Source: Arsenophonus sp.
GTDB taxonomy: Bacteria > Pseudomonadota > Gammaproteobacteria > Enterobacterales > Enterobacteriaceae
Length of the DNA stretch: 64,000 nt
Assembly (NCBI GenBank): GCA_031446085.1
Contig: CP132901.1
Coordinates: 1-64,000, forward strand
Direction: 5' to 3'
Shown in pieces: positions 28,660 to 37,974 of this stretch. The notes beneath the pieces were generated by a model. The model was not told where the DNA came from and did no database searches. It saw only the letters and a list, made by a program, of their open reading frames with translations. Every line of letters starts with the position of its first letter. Position 1 is the first letter of the stretch. The translations under genes and the position numbers were made by a program.

Positions 28660-29746
28660 ATGGACATTAATATACTTAATAAAAAAATTAAATCTTTATT
28701 TAAAAAAATTATTTTACTAAAAAATTTACTTTGACTATGAAAATAAAAAAGAACAATTGAAATTAATTAACCTAGAATTGGAAAAACATTGTAATTGGAA
28801 TAAAGTTTCTTCTTTAAAAAAGAAGTTTATTTCTTTAAATCATATTATTCAACCTATTCAGAATTTTATTAATGATTTAAATGATATTAAAGAGCTACTA
28901 AATATTAGTATTCAAAATTCTGATTATAATTTTTTAAATGAAATATATTTAGAGTTAAAAAAATATAAAAAAAAATTAAAAGAAATAGAGACGAAAATTT
29001 TTTTTCCAAATAAAGTTGATTCTTTAAATTGTTATTTAGATTTACAATCTGGATCTGGAGGGTTTGATGCACAAGATTGGAGTCATATGTTATTAAAAAT
29101 GTATTTACGTTGGGGTTATTTAAAAGGTTTTAAAACAGACATCACTCATATCAATGCAGGAGATTTTTGTGGGTTAAAATCAGCTACTATAAAAATATTG
29201 GGTAAATATGCTTATGGATGGTTTAGAACAGAAACTGGAGTACATAGATTAGTAAGAAAAAGTAAATTTGATTATGGTAATAAGCGTCATACTTCTTTTA
29301 GTTCTGTATTTGTTTATCCAGAAATCAGTGATAATATAAAAATTGATATTAATAATTCTGATTTAAGAATTGATGTCTATAGATCTTCAGGTTCTGGAGG
29401 GCAACATGTGAATACTACTGAATCTGCTGTACGTATCATTCATATTCCTACTGGAATAATATCACAATGTCAAAATGAAAGATCTCAACATAAAAATAAA
29501 AAATATGCGTTAAAACAATTAAGATCAAAATTGTATAAATTAGAATTAGAAAAAAAACAACAGATCAAAAAAAAAATTGAAAGTAATAAATCTAATATTA
29601 CATGGGGATATCAAATTCGTTCATATATATTAGATGATTCTAGAATTAAAGATTTACGTACTGGTTTAGAAACTAGAGACGTGCAATCTATTTTAGATGG
29701 AAACTTAGATTTTTTTATAGAAAATAATTTGAGATTAGGTCTATAA
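28660..29746 (+). CDS. prfB: Peptide chain release factor 2, with +1 programmed frameshift at codon 25
   Basis: RF2 terminates at UAA and UGA. Translation starts at ATG 28660 (MDINILNKKI); 24 codons later CTT (28729-28731) is followed by in-frame TGA and C. Shifting +1 continues directly as DYENKKEQLKLINLELE, matching E. coli RF2 after its own CUU-UGA-C site. The frames are 28660-28731 and 28733-29746, giving about 362 residues (E. coli 365). The catalytic GGQ is in SGSGGQHVNTTESAVRI. The codon-recognition tripeptide SPF is SKF here (VRKSKFDYG). The SD-like AGGGGG that stimulates the E. coli shift is missing. Several neighbours end in TGA, so a working RF2 is expected. lysS follows, as in E. 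coli. Confidence 0.94.
28729..28735 (+). promoter_or_regulatory. Programmed +1 frameshift (recoding) site in prfB
   Basis: CTT TGA C, the canonical RF2 autoregulatory site: at low RF2 the ribosome pauses at UGA and the CUU-decoding tRNA slips +1 onto UUU. The slippery heptamer is exact. The upstream nine bases are AAAAATTTA with no G, so the internal Shine-Dalgarno-like stimulator of E. coli is not present. Confidence 0.9.
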
Positions 29747-29760
29747 ATAAGTAGGTTAAA

Positions 29761-31263
29761 ATGTTAAAAAAAAAAAATGGTCAACAAATTTTGGATAAAA
29801 AGAATAAAAATAAAAAAAATCAGAAAATAAGTAAAAATGGTATTTTTTTATATCCAGATAATTTTTATAAAGAAGATTTATCTAGTACACTACATTCAAA
29901 ATATAGTTATAAGACTGCCCAAGAACTTGTTAATTTAAATGTAAATGTTAGTTTTGCTGGACGTATAATGAGTCGTAGAATTATGGGTAAGGCATCTTTT
30001 GCACATATTCAAGATTATGAAGGACAGATTCAGATTTATGTTACACAAAATAATATTTCAGATTCATTATACAATGATCATTTTAAATCTTGGAATATAG
30101 GAGATATTATCGGAGTTAAAGGTATTTTATTTAAAACAAAGAGAGGTGAGTTAACAATAAATTGTTATGAAGTTTTGTTATTATCAAAAGTATTAAAGTC
30201 TTTTCCTGATAAATTTCATGGATTAGTAAATAAAGAAATTAGGTATAGAAAACGTTATCTTGATTTAATTTCAAATTCTCGAACTCGTAAAACTTTTTTA
30301 ACTCGTTCAAAAATTATTTCTTGTATACGTGATTTTATGATTAAAAAAAATTTTTTAGAAGTTGAAACGCCTATGATGCAAAATATTCCCGGTGGTGCTT
30401 TAGCTAAACCTTTTATAACTCATCATAATTCATTAAATATGAAAATGTATTTGAGAATATCTCCAGAGTTATATTTAAAACGTTTAATCGTTGGGGGGTT
30501 TGAAAAAATTTTTGAAATTAATAAAAATTTTCGTAATGAAGGATTATCTTCATATCATAATCCTGAATTTACTATGATGGAACTTTATATGGCTTATTCT
30601 AATTATAAGGATCTTATGATTCTTATTAAAGAATTATTTTGTGATGTTACTAATAAAATTTTTGGTTCTCCAATTATTAAATGTGGTTGCCAAGAATTAG
30701 ATTTTTCAAAATCATTTTTTTCTATGACTATGATAGAATCTATTTTAAAATATATTCCAAATATTAATTCTAATGACTTAAAATCATTACCAAGATTAAA
30801 AAAAATAGCACAGAAATTAGATATTAAAATAGAAAAAAAATGGGGAATAGGAAAAATACAATTTGAAATTTTTGAAAAGATAGTGCCAAAAAATTTAATA
30901 CAACCTACTTTCATTACAGAGTATCCAATTGAAGTTTCTCCTTTAGCTCGTTCTAATGATTTAAATTCATCAATTACTGATAGATTTGAATTATATATTA
31001 ATGGATGTGAGATTGGAAATGGATTTTCTGAGTTAAGTGATCCTATAGAACAAAAAAATCGTTTTTTAAATCAAATTCAAAATAAAGATATAAAAAAAAG
31101 TTCAGTAAATTTTTTTGATAAAGATTATATTACTGCATTAAAATATGGATTACCTCCTACTGCTGGATTGGGAATCGGAATTGATCGTGTTGTTATGCTT
31201 TTAACAAATCATGATAATATTAAAGATGTAATTTTATTTCCAACTTTTAAAAAAGATACTTAA
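29761..31263 (+). CDS. lysS: Lysyl-tRNA synthetase (class II)
   Basis: Charges tRNA-Lys, of which one gene (UUU) is in this window. 500 residues (E. coli 505). The N-terminal OB-fold anticodon-binding domain includes VSFAGRIMSRRIMGKASFAHIQD. Class II motif 2 is FEINKNFRNEGLSSYHNPEFTMMELYMAY and motif 3 is GLPPTAGLGIGIDRVVMLLT. The N-terminal 35 residues are Lys/Asn-rich and divergent. Follows prfB by 14 bases with AGGT before the ATG, and is probably co-transcribed with it. A hairpin terminator follows. Confidence 0.97.
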   Translation: MLKKKNGQQILDKKNKNKKNQKISKNGIFLYPDNFYKEDLSSTLHSKYSYKTAQELVNLNVNVSFAGRIMSRRIMGKASFAHIQDYEGQIQIYVTQNNISDSLYNDHFKSWNIGDIIGVKGILFKTKRGELTINCYEVLLLSKVLKSFPDKFHGLVNKEIRYRKRYLDLISNSRTRKTFLTRSKIISCIRDFMIKKNFLEVETPMMQNIPGGALAKPFITHHNSLNMKMYLRISPELYLKRLIVGGFEKIFEINKNFRNEGLSSYHNPEFTMMELYMAYSNYKDLMILIKELFCDVTNKIFGSPIIKCGCQELDFSKSFFSMTMIESILKYIPNINSNDLKSLPRLKKIAQKLDIKIEKKWGIGKIQFEIFEKIVPKNLIQPTFITEYPIEVSPLARSNDLNSSITDRFELYINGCEIGNGFSELSDPIEQKNRFLNQIQNKDIKKSSVNFFDKDYITALKYGLPPTAGLGIGIDRVVMLLTNHDNIKDVILFPTFKKDT

Positions 31264-31314
31264 TTAATATTAGATAGGAAAACTTTTTTTTTAGAATCAT
31301 TTATTATTTTTTAT

Positions 31315-31338
31315 TTAGCATTTTAAATGCTAATTTTT
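31315..31338 (+). terminator. Rho-independent terminator after lysS
   Basis: Stem TTAGCAT (31315-31321) and ATGCTAA (31327-31333), a 5-base loop and five Ts. It lies about 50 bases after the lysS stop and 70 bases before cyoA, separating the prfB-lysS and cyo transcription units. Confidence 0.65.
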
Positions 31339-31408
31339 GCAACGTTTATCATTAATCATTTATTTTTCTATTTAATTTATTTACAAAAAATAAATTTAGG
31401 GTTTTTTA

Positions 31409-32311
31409 ATGAAATTTTTTAAATTAAAAAAAAAGATAAAAATAATTGAATTATTAACTTATCTTATTATTCTAAGTAATTGTAAAATGGTATTAATGAA
31501 TCCAAAAGGGTTAATTAGTTCTGAACAAAAAGAAATTATAATATTTTCATTATTTTTATTATTGCTTATAATCATTCCTGTAATATTAATGACTATTATT
31601 TTTTCTATAAAATATAATGAAAATAATAAAAAATCTATTTATAAACCAGATTGGGATTATTCTGCTAAAATTGAAATAATTTGTTGGGTTATTCCTGTTA
31701 TTATAATCAGTCTTTTATCTTTTATTGCTTGGAAAAGTACACATAAATTAGATCCATATATTGAGTTAAATAATATTAAATCAAAAAATAATCCAATAAC
31801 AATTCAAGTCATTTCATCTGATTGGAAATGGATTTTTATCTATCCAGAATACAATATTGCAACTATTAATGAAATATCGTTTCCAGTTGATGTTCCTATT
31901 AATTTTCGTATTACTTCTGCTTCTGTTATGAATTCTTTTTTTATTCCTGCGTTAGGTGGACAAATTTATTCTATGGCTGGAATGCAAACAAAATTGCATT
32001 TAATGGCTGATACAATTGGTGTTTATAAAGGATTTTCTTCTAGTTACAGTGGGCATGGTTTTTCAAATATGAAATTTAAAGTGATAGTTTGTAATAATGA
32101 AGATTATTATAAATGGATTAAAAATGTGCAGCATTCTTCAAGAAAAATTGATAAGATGGAATCTTTTAATAAGATACTAAAGGAAAATAATCATAATTAT
32201 TATACAATGCATTTTTCATATTTTAGCCCTAATATTTATAAAGATTTAATATTAAGTTTTGCACATCATCATCATAAAAAAGATAATCAAATTAAAAATA
32301 ATAATCATTAA
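31409..32311 (+). CDS. cyoA: Cytochrome bo(3) ubiquinol oxidase subunit 2
   Basis: Subunit II of the bo3 quinol oxidase in the inner membrane, 300 residues (E. coli 315). It has a signal-type N-terminus, two hydrophobic helices (about residues 42-65 and 85-110), and a periplasmic cupredoxin domain with DWKWIFIYPEYNIATINEI, ITSASVMNSFFIPALGGQIYSMAGMQT and SYSGHGFSNMKFK. As in other quinol oxidases the CuA Cys ligands are missing. The lipobox reads ILSNC, with Asn where the family has Gly, Ala or Ser at -1; lipid attachment at Cys25 is therefore uncertain. The C-terminus is His/Asn-rich. First gene of cyoABCDE. Confidence 0.95.
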   Translation: MKFFKLKKKIKIIELLTYLIILSNCKMVLMNPKGLISSEQKEIIIFSLFLLLLIIIPVILMTIIFSIKYNENNKKSIYKPDWDYSAKIEIICWVIPVIIISLLSFIAWKSTHKLDPYIELNNIKSKNNPITIQVISSDWKWIFIYPEYNIATINEISFPVDVPINFRITSASVMNSFFIPALGGQIYSMAGMQTKLHLMADTIGVYKGFSSSYSGHGFSNMKFKVIVCNNEDYYKWIKNVQHSSRKIDKMESFNKILKENNHNYYTMHFSYFSPNIYKDLILSFAHHHHKKDNQIKNNNH

Positions 32312-32328
32312 CAGATTAAGGAGAAAAT

Positions 32329-34314
32329 ATGTGGGGAAAATTAACATTAGATGCTATTCCTTTCAATGAACCAATTATTATTTATACTTTAATTTGTATT
32401 ATGTTTTTTGGATTATGTTTGTGTATTTATCTTACTTATTTTTCAAAATGGAAATGGTTATGGAATAACTGGTTAACAAGTTTGGATCATAAAAAAATAG
32501 GAATAATGTATATCATTGTTTCTATTTTAATGTTAATTCGTGGTTTTGCAGATGCTCTGATGATGAGAGGACAACAATTTTTATCTTCTGGTGGAAAAGT
32601 TGGATTTTTACCTCCTCATCATTATGATCAAATTTTTACTGCACATGGAGTTATAATGATCTTTTTTGTTGCTATGCCTCTAATTATCGGATTAATGAAT
32701 TTTGTTATTCCTTTACAAATTGGTGCACGTGATGTTGCATTTCCATTTTTAAATTCTTTAAGTTTTTGGTTGTTTTTTTCAAGTGTTATTTTGATGAATC
32801 TTTCTTTAGGATTTGGTGAATTTGCTCAAACTGGGTGGTTAGCATATCCACCATTATCTGAAAAAGAATATAGTCCTGGAGTAGGTGTAGATTATTGGAT
32901 ATGGAGTATTCAAATTTCTGGAATTGGCACTATGTTAACAGGTATTAATTTATTAGTAACCATTTTAAAAATGCGAATTTCAGGTATGTCTATGATGAAA
33001 ATGCCAATTTTTACTTGGACTACATTATGTAGTAATATCTTAATTATTGCTGCTTTTCCTATTCTTACAGTTACAATTTTATTATTAACTATGGATCGAT
33101 ATTTAGGTACCCATTTTTTTACAAATGATATGGGTGGTAATATGATGATGTACGTAAATTTAATATGGGCATGGGGACATCCAGAAGTCTATATATTGGT
33201 ATTACCTGCTTTTGGGATATTTTCTGAAATTACAGCAACTTTTTGCAGAAAGAAAATATTTGGTTATAAATCATTAATTTGGGCTACTATTGTAATTACT
33301 TTTTTATCATTTATAGTTTGGTTACATCATTTCTTTACAATGGGTTCTGGGGCTAATGTGAATACTTTTTTTGGAATTGCTACAATGATTATTGCAATTC
33401 CTACTGGATTAAAAATATTTAATTGGTTATTCACAATGTATCATGGAAAAATTAGCTTTAAAACTCCTATGTTATGGACTGTAGGATTTATTATTTTATT
33501 TTCAATTGGTGGTATGACAGGTGTTTTATTGGCTATACCAAGTATTAATTATGTATTACATAATAGCGTATTTTTAATAGGGCATTTTCATAATGTTATT
33601 ATTACTGGAGTAGTGTTTGGATGTTTTGCTGGAATAACTTATTGGTTTTCTAAAGCTTTTGGATTTTTATTAAATGAAAAATGGGGATTAATTAGTTTTA
33701 TTTTTTGGATTGTTGGTTTTTTATTAGCATTTATGCCACTTTATATTTTAGGTTTTATGGGAATGACGAGAAGATTAAGTCAAAATATTGATGAACAATA
33801 TCATTTCATGTTGACTATTGCTTTTGTTGGATCTATTTTTATATTATTTGGTATTATATCACAAGTAATACAATTTATTGTTAGTATCAGAGATCGTTCT
33901 CACAATTTAGATAAAAATGGTGATCCTTGGAATGGTCGTACTTTAGAATGGTCTATTATTTCTCCAGCTCCTTCATATAATTTTGCTATTCTTCCGGTTG
34001 TTAATCATCGTGATGCATGGTGGAGTATAAAAAACAAAAAAAATATATTTGGAAATAGAATGAAGTTATATCAACCTATTTATATTCCATCTAATAATTA
34101 TATTGGAATATTAATCGGGTTATTTTCTCTATTTTTTAGTTTTGCAATGGTTTGGCATATCTGGTGGTTATCTATTTTGAGTATATTATCTATATTATTG
34201 ATCTGTATTTTAAAATTTTTAGATAATGAAACGAAACATTATTGTATATCTATTAAAAAAATAATAGAAATTGAAAATAAAAATGTTGATTTTTTAAAAA
34301 AAATAAAGGAATAA
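32329..34314 (+). CDS. cyoB: Cytochrome bo(3) ubiquinol oxidase subunit 1
   Basis: Catalytic proton-pumping subunit, 661 residues (E. coli 663), about 15 membrane helices. Haem and copper ligands are in place: FTAHGVIM with His106 for low-spin haem, [17 protein letters not shown] with the CuB His cross-linked to Tyr, WLHHFFT with two CuB His, and [12 protein letters not shown] with the haem O and low-spin haem His. A clear AAGGAG precedes the ATG. It needs haem O from CyoE downstream and ubiquinol. It implies aerobic respiration by this organism. Confidence 0.98.
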   Translation: MWGKLTLDAIPFNEPIIIYTLICIMFFGLCLCIYLTYFSKWKWLWNNWLTSLDHKKIGIMYIIVSILMLIRGFADALMMRGQQFLSSGGKVGFLPPHHYDQIFTAHGVIMIFFVAMPLIIGLMNFVIPLQIGARDVAFPFLNSLSFWLFFSSVILMNLSLGFGEFAQTGWLAYPPLSEKEYSPGVGVDYWIWSIQISGIGTMLTGINLLVTILKMRISGMSMMKMPIFTWTTLCSNILIIAAFPILTVTILLLTMDRYLGTHFFTNDMGGNMMMYVNLIWAWGHPEVYILVLPAFGIFSEITATFCRKKIFGYKSLIWATIVITFLSFIVWLHHFFTMGSGANVNTFFGIATMIIAIPTGLKIFNWLFTMYHGKISFKTPMLWTVGFIILFSIGGMTGVLLAIPSINYVLHNSVFLIGHFHNVIITGVVFGCFAGITYWFSKAFGFLLNEKWGLISFIFWIVGFLLAFMPLYILGFMGMTRRLSQNIDEQYHFMLTIAFVGSIFILFGIISQVIQFIVSIRDRSHNLDKNGDPWNGRTLEWSIISPAPSYNFAILPVVNHRDAWWSIKNKKNIFGNRMKLYQPIYIPSNNYIGILIGLFSLFFSFAMVWHIWWLSILSILSILLICILKFLDNETKHYCISIKKIIEIENKNVDFLKKIKE

Positions 34315-34323
34315 AATATTGCA

Positions 34324-34926
34324 ATGAATTCAATAATAAAAAGGCATTTATTAAATAATGAAGATTTTTATAAGGATAAAAATTCAATTACAGTATTTGG
34401 ATTTTGGATTTATTTGATGAGTGATTTAATTGTTTTTTCTTGTTTATTTTCTATTTATTTTGTTTTATCAGATTTTAAATCGTACCAAATGATTGAAAAA
34501 TATTTTTTTAATATTTCTGTTGTTATAGAGACATTTATTTTATTAATTAGTAGTGTAACTTGTAGTTTTTCTATATTTTTTTTATATACTAAAAAAAAAA
34601 AGATAGTTAATTTTTGGTTATTTATTACTTTTATTTTAGGATTATTATTTTTTTTAATGGAGTTTTTCCATTTTTTTCAATTGATTAATTTAGGATATAC
34701 TCCAAAATTAAATGCATTTTTATCATCTTGGTTTATTTTATTAGGAACACATTTATTACATATTTTTTTTGCTCTAATATGGATTATATTTATGTTTATT
34801 AGTTTTAAAACGAAAGGTTTTAATCAAACTAATCGTATTAGATTACATTGCTTAGGGTATTTTTGGCATTTTTTAGATATCATTTGGATTTTAATTTTTA
34901 ATTTTATTTTTTTATTAGGATTGTAA
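34324..34926 (+). CDS. cyoC: Cytochrome bo(3) ubiquinol oxidase subunit 3
   Basis: Subunit III, 200 residues (E. coli 204), five hydrophobic helices. FGFWIYLMSDLIVFSCLF at about residues 22-40 is the family signature, followed by ETFILLISSVTCSFS and GTHLLHIFFALIWI; LHCLGYFWHFLDIIWI closes the protein. It follows cyoB by 9 bases and ends 2 bases before cyoD. The Phe/Ile/Lys-rich loops reflect base composition. Confidence 0.95.
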   Translation: MNSIIKRHLLNNEDFYKDKNSITVFGFWIYLMSDLIVFSCLFSIYFVLSDFKSYQMIEKYFFNISVVIETFILLISSVTCSFSIFFLYTKKKKIVNFWLFITFILGLLFFLMEFFHFFQLINLGYTPKLNAFLSSWFILLGTHLLHIFFALIWIIFMFISFKTKGFNQTNRIRLHCLGYFWHFLDIIWILIFNFIFLLGL

Positions 34927-34928
34927 TT

Positions 34929-35261
34929 ATGAAAAAAAAAATAAATGATTATTTATATTTGAAGTGCATTAAATCTTATTTAATAGGATTTTTTTTACTA
35001 TTCTTCTCTATATTTTTTTCCATTTTATTTAAAATAAATTTGTGGGGTAAATATAATTTATTTTTTATTAGTATAATTACAATTTATCAAATTATTGTTC
35101 ATTTTATTTATTTTTTAGATATAAATTTAGATGTAGAAAATCGTTTACATTTATTTTCATTTATTTTTGCAATATCTATTGCAATGATTCTTATTTTTGG
35201 ATCATTGTGGATTATGTATCATTTAAATTATAATATGATTCTTGATCATTCTTCTAATTAA
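34929..35261 (+). CDS. cyoD: Cytochrome bo(3) ubiquinol oxidase subunit 4
   Basis: Small accessory membrane subunit of 110 residues (E. coli 109), three hydrophobic helices. The core YLIGFFLLFFSIFFSIL, the HFIYFLDIN segment and LWIMYHLNYNM at the end match the family in spacing. The sequence is poorly conserved, so position between cyoC and cyoE is the stronger argument. Its stop codon abuts the cyoE ATG. Confidence 0.9.
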   Translation: MKKKINDYLYLKCIKSYLIGFFLLFFSIFFSILFKINLWGKYNLFFISIITIYQIIVHFIYFLDINLDVENRLHLFSFIFAISIAMILIFGSLWIMYHLNYNMILDHSSN

Positions 35262-36140
35262 ATGCATAGTTTAATTAGTTCATATATTGAAATTATAAAA
35301 CCTCGAATAGTTTTTGGAAATTTAATTTCTTTAATAGCTGGTTTTTTTGTAGCATTAAAAGGAGAAATAAGCTATTCGTTATTAGTTAATGTTTTATTAG
35401 GTGTTTTTTTTATTACTGCTTCTGCTTCTATTTTTAATAATTATTTTGATAGAAATATTGATTCTTTGATGAAGAGAACAAAAAACAGAGTGTTAGTAAC
35501 AAAAGAGATTAATACTAATTTTGCATTAATATATGGAATTTTGTTATTTTTAATTGGTTTTATATGGTTATTGTTAAAAACAAATAAATTAGTATTATTT
35601 TTTACTTTATTTGGTTTTATTTTTTATGCATTGATCTATACTTATACAAAACGTGTGACATCTTATAGTATTTTAATAGGAAGTTTATCTGGTGCTGTAC
35701 TTCCTTTAATAGGTTATTGTGCTTTATCATCTGCATTAAATCTAGAAATTATTATTTTATTTTTTATTTTTATTTTATGGCAAATGCCTCATTCTTACTG
35801 TATTATTTTATTACATTTAAATGATTATCGTTCTGCAAAAATTCCGGTTTTACCATTAATAAAAAGTATTTATATTACAAAAATTCATATTTTTATATAT
35901 ATATTTTTTTTTATAATTTTAAAATTCTTTTATTTTTTTAAATATATAAAGCATCATTTTTTCTTTATTCATAATTTTCTTGATATTTTATGGTTTTTTT
36001 TATCAATTATTGGTTTTAAAGATAATCTTAATGAGAAAATTTGGTCTCGTTCTATTTTTATTTTTTCTATCATTATTATTATGTTAACAAATATAATAAT
36101 AATTTATAATAAATTAGTTATTTTGTATTTTAATAACTAA
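35262..36140 (+). CDS. cyoE: Protohaem IX farnesyltransferase (haem O synthase)
   Basis: Membrane prenyltransferase that converts haem B to haem O for CyoB using farnesyl diphosphate, made by IspA whose gene is 2 kb downstream. 292 residues (E. coli 296), eight to nine helices. The Asp-rich prenyl-diphosphate motif NNYFDRNIDSLMKRTKNR and the second conserved loop YTKRVTSYSILIGSLSGAVLP are intact, as is LNDYRSAKIPVLP. The ATG directly follows the cyoD stop with no Shine-Dalgarno, so translation is presumably coupled. Confidence 0.95.
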   Translation: MHSLISSYIEIIKPRIVFGNLISLIAGFFVALKGEISYSLLVNVLLGVFFITASASIFNNYFDRNIDSLMKRTKNRVLVTKEINTNFALIYGILLFLIGFIWLLLKTNKLVLFFTLFGFIFYALIYTYTKRVTSYSILIGSLSGAVLPLIGYCALSSALNLEIIILFFIFILWQMPHSYCIILLHLNDYRSAKIPVLPLIKSIYITKIHIFIYIFFFIILKFFYFFKYIKHHFFFIHNFLDILWFFLSIIGFKDNLNEKIWSRSIFIFSIIIIMLTNIIIIYNKLVILYFNN

Positions 36141-36169
36141 AATAAAAAATATACTATACAAATATTTTT

Positions 36170-37513
36170 ATGTTTAAAAAAGAATTAAAAATAGTTTTTA
36201 TATTAGCATTTGTTTTATTATTTCGCGTTTTTGGTATTTCTATAATATTTCCAATATTTACTAATTATTTATTAACTTTAAAAACAGTTAATAAAATATT
36301 AATTTCTTTAACAATTGGTATTTATGGATTTAGTCAATCATTTTTTCAAATTCCATTGGGGATATTATCAGATTTTTTTGGTCGTAAAAAAGTAATTATT
36401 TTTGGTTTATGTATTTTTATTTTAGGATGTTTAGTTGTTGTCATAGAAAAATCTATTTATGGAATTATGATTGGTCGTTTTTTACAAGGATCAGGTGCAA
36501 TTTCTTCTGTTATATTAGCTTTAGCATCAGATTCTATCTCTGAAAAAAATAGAACTATTTTGATGGCCTTAATAGGTATTATTTTTGGAATTAGTTTTAG
36601 TATAGGAATTGCAATGAGTCCAATTATATATGATTTATTTGGATTAAATAATGTACTTTTTTTGATTTCATTTTTTTCTTTTTTGTCAATATTAATGATT
36701 TTTTATTACATTCCTAAAGATAATCCTATTAATATGAATTTTAGTTTTTACATTGTTAAAAATGTAATTAAAAAAATTTTGATCAATAAAAATATTTTAA
36801 AACTAAATTGTAGTATATTTTTATTACATATGTTATTGATGTCAAATTTTATTATTTTATTTCCGATTATAAAAAAATTTGGAATTTCATCTATACAACA
36901 GACAAAAATTTATTTTTTTGTTTTATTTTTTTCTTTAATTATATCTTTTATATTATTGTATCAATTTAAACCTTCTAAAAAAATTTTACAAAATTCTATA
37001 ATACTTTTATTTATTTCAATATTATTTTTTTTATTTTATAAACAGCATATTTATTTTTTTTTATTTGGATTACAGATTTTTTTTATAGGTTTTAATATAA
37101 TTGAATCTATTTTACCAGCTATATTAGTAAGAATAGCATCTTTTCCTTATAAAGGAACTACAATGAGTTTATTTTTAACTAGTCAATTTTTTGGTCTTGG
37201 TTTTGGTGGAATAATATTTGGATATCTTTATTCTATTGTGGATAATCTTCTATTATTATTAATAATAGAATTAATTATTCTTATTTTATGGTTTTTGATT
37301 GTTTTTCATTTAGATGATGGTTTATATTTAACTAATTTTAATTACTTAATGAAAAATAAAAATATAAATATTGATATTTTAATCAAGGATTTAATGAATA
37401 TTAAAGGAATAAAAGAAGTTTTTTTATCAAAAAATAAAGACGTTATTTACATTAAAGTAAATAACTTAATATTAAGTAAAAATAAAGTAATTAATTTTAT
37501 AGATAAATATTAA
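36170..37513 (+). CDS. yajR: Major facilitator superfamily transporter YajR
   Basis: Twelve-helix inner-membrane transporter of unknown substrate, 447 residues (E. coli about 455). MFS motif A is IPLGILSDFFGRKKVIIFG between helices 2 and 3. After the last helix comes a C-terminal cytoplasmic domain of about 70 residues (ILIKDLMNIKGIKEVFLSKN...VIYIKVNN), the ferredoxin-like domain peculiar to YajR. Position next to cyoE and before thiI agrees with E. coli once yajL, panE and yajQ are removed. It is odd that a transporter of unknown function persists in so reduced a genome. Confidence 0.88.
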   Translation: MFKKELKIVFILAFVLLFRVFGISIIFPIFTNYLLTLKTVNKILISLTIGIYGFSQSFFQIPLGILSDFFGRKKVIIFGLCIFILGCLVVVIEKSIYGIMIGRFLQGSGAISSVILALASDSISEKNRTILMALIGIIFGISFSIGIAMSPIIYDLFGLNNVLFLISFFSFLSILMIFYYIPKDNPINMNFSFYIVKNVIKKILINKNILKLNCSIFLLHMLLMSNFIILFPIIKKFGISSIQQTKIYFFVLFFSLIISFILLYQFKPSKKILQNSIILLFISILFFLFYKQHIYFFLFGLQIFFIGFNIIESILPAILVRIASFPYKGTTMSLFLTSQFFGLGFGGIIFGYLYSIVDNLLLLLIIELIILILWFLIVFHLDDGLYLTNFNYLMKNKNINIDILIKDLMNIKGIKEVFLSKNKDVIYIKVNNLILSKNKVINFIDKY

Positions 37514-37522
37514 TTACTTTAT

Positions 37523-37810
37523 TTATTTTTTTAAAATCTTAATTTTTTTGAAGCCTTTTTCTATCAAAAAGAAGGCTTGTAATCGACTCATAATTCCTTT
37601 TTCACAATATAATAAATAACTTTTTTCTTTTGATAATTGATGATATTCTGATTGAATTTTATAAAATGGCATTAATTTTATTTTTGTTTTTTTCAAGATA
37701 AGTGGATTTTTTTTTTGATCATACGTAGATCGTACATCTAAAATTGTGTCTTCTTTAGAATTTTTTTGAACAATTTTTAAAGAAAAAATATTTTTTATAT
37801 TTTTTTTCAT
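37523..37810 (-). CDS. thiI: Stand-alone rhodanese domain of ThiI (thiazole-forming part only)
   Basis: 95 residues that match only the last quarter of E. coli ThiI. DTILDVRSTYDQ, KLMPFYKIQSEY, YLLYCEKGIMSRLQAF and FLIEKGFKKIKIL align in order with the C-terminal rhodanese domain, including the persulfide-carrying Cys (Cys69; E. coli Cys456). The THUMP and PP-loop domains needed for 4-thiouridine in tRNA are absent: only about 160 bases separate this ATG from ispA. In Salmonella the rhodanese domain alone is known to suffice for thiamin thiazole synthesis. The location, opposite to ispA-dxs, is that of E. coli thiI, with xseB lost. An unrelated GlpE/PspE-type rhodanese is less likely given the matched motifs and position. 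Confidence 0.88.
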   Translation of the reverse strand: MKKNIKNIFSLKIVQKNSKEDTILDVRSTYDQKKNPLILKKTKIKLMPFYKIQSEYHQLSKEKSYLLYCEKGIMSRLQAFFLIEKGFKKIKILKK

Positions 37811-37974
37811 ATAAAATATTTATCTATAATAATTAATAAAATTATATTATATATAGATTTGTTTTTCAATATTTTATGTCATAATAGATAAAGATTTACA
37901 ACAATGCATTTTTTTTATTAAAAATTCTAAAAAAACAAAATTACAAATATATTAATTTTTATTTAAAATAATTT

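Noticed and set aside
28732-28734. UGA recoded as Trp (in-frame TGA in prfB)
   Set aside because: It is the standard RF2 +1 frameshift site; other genes such as gdhA, aceE and tolB end in TGA, and Trp codons are TGG.
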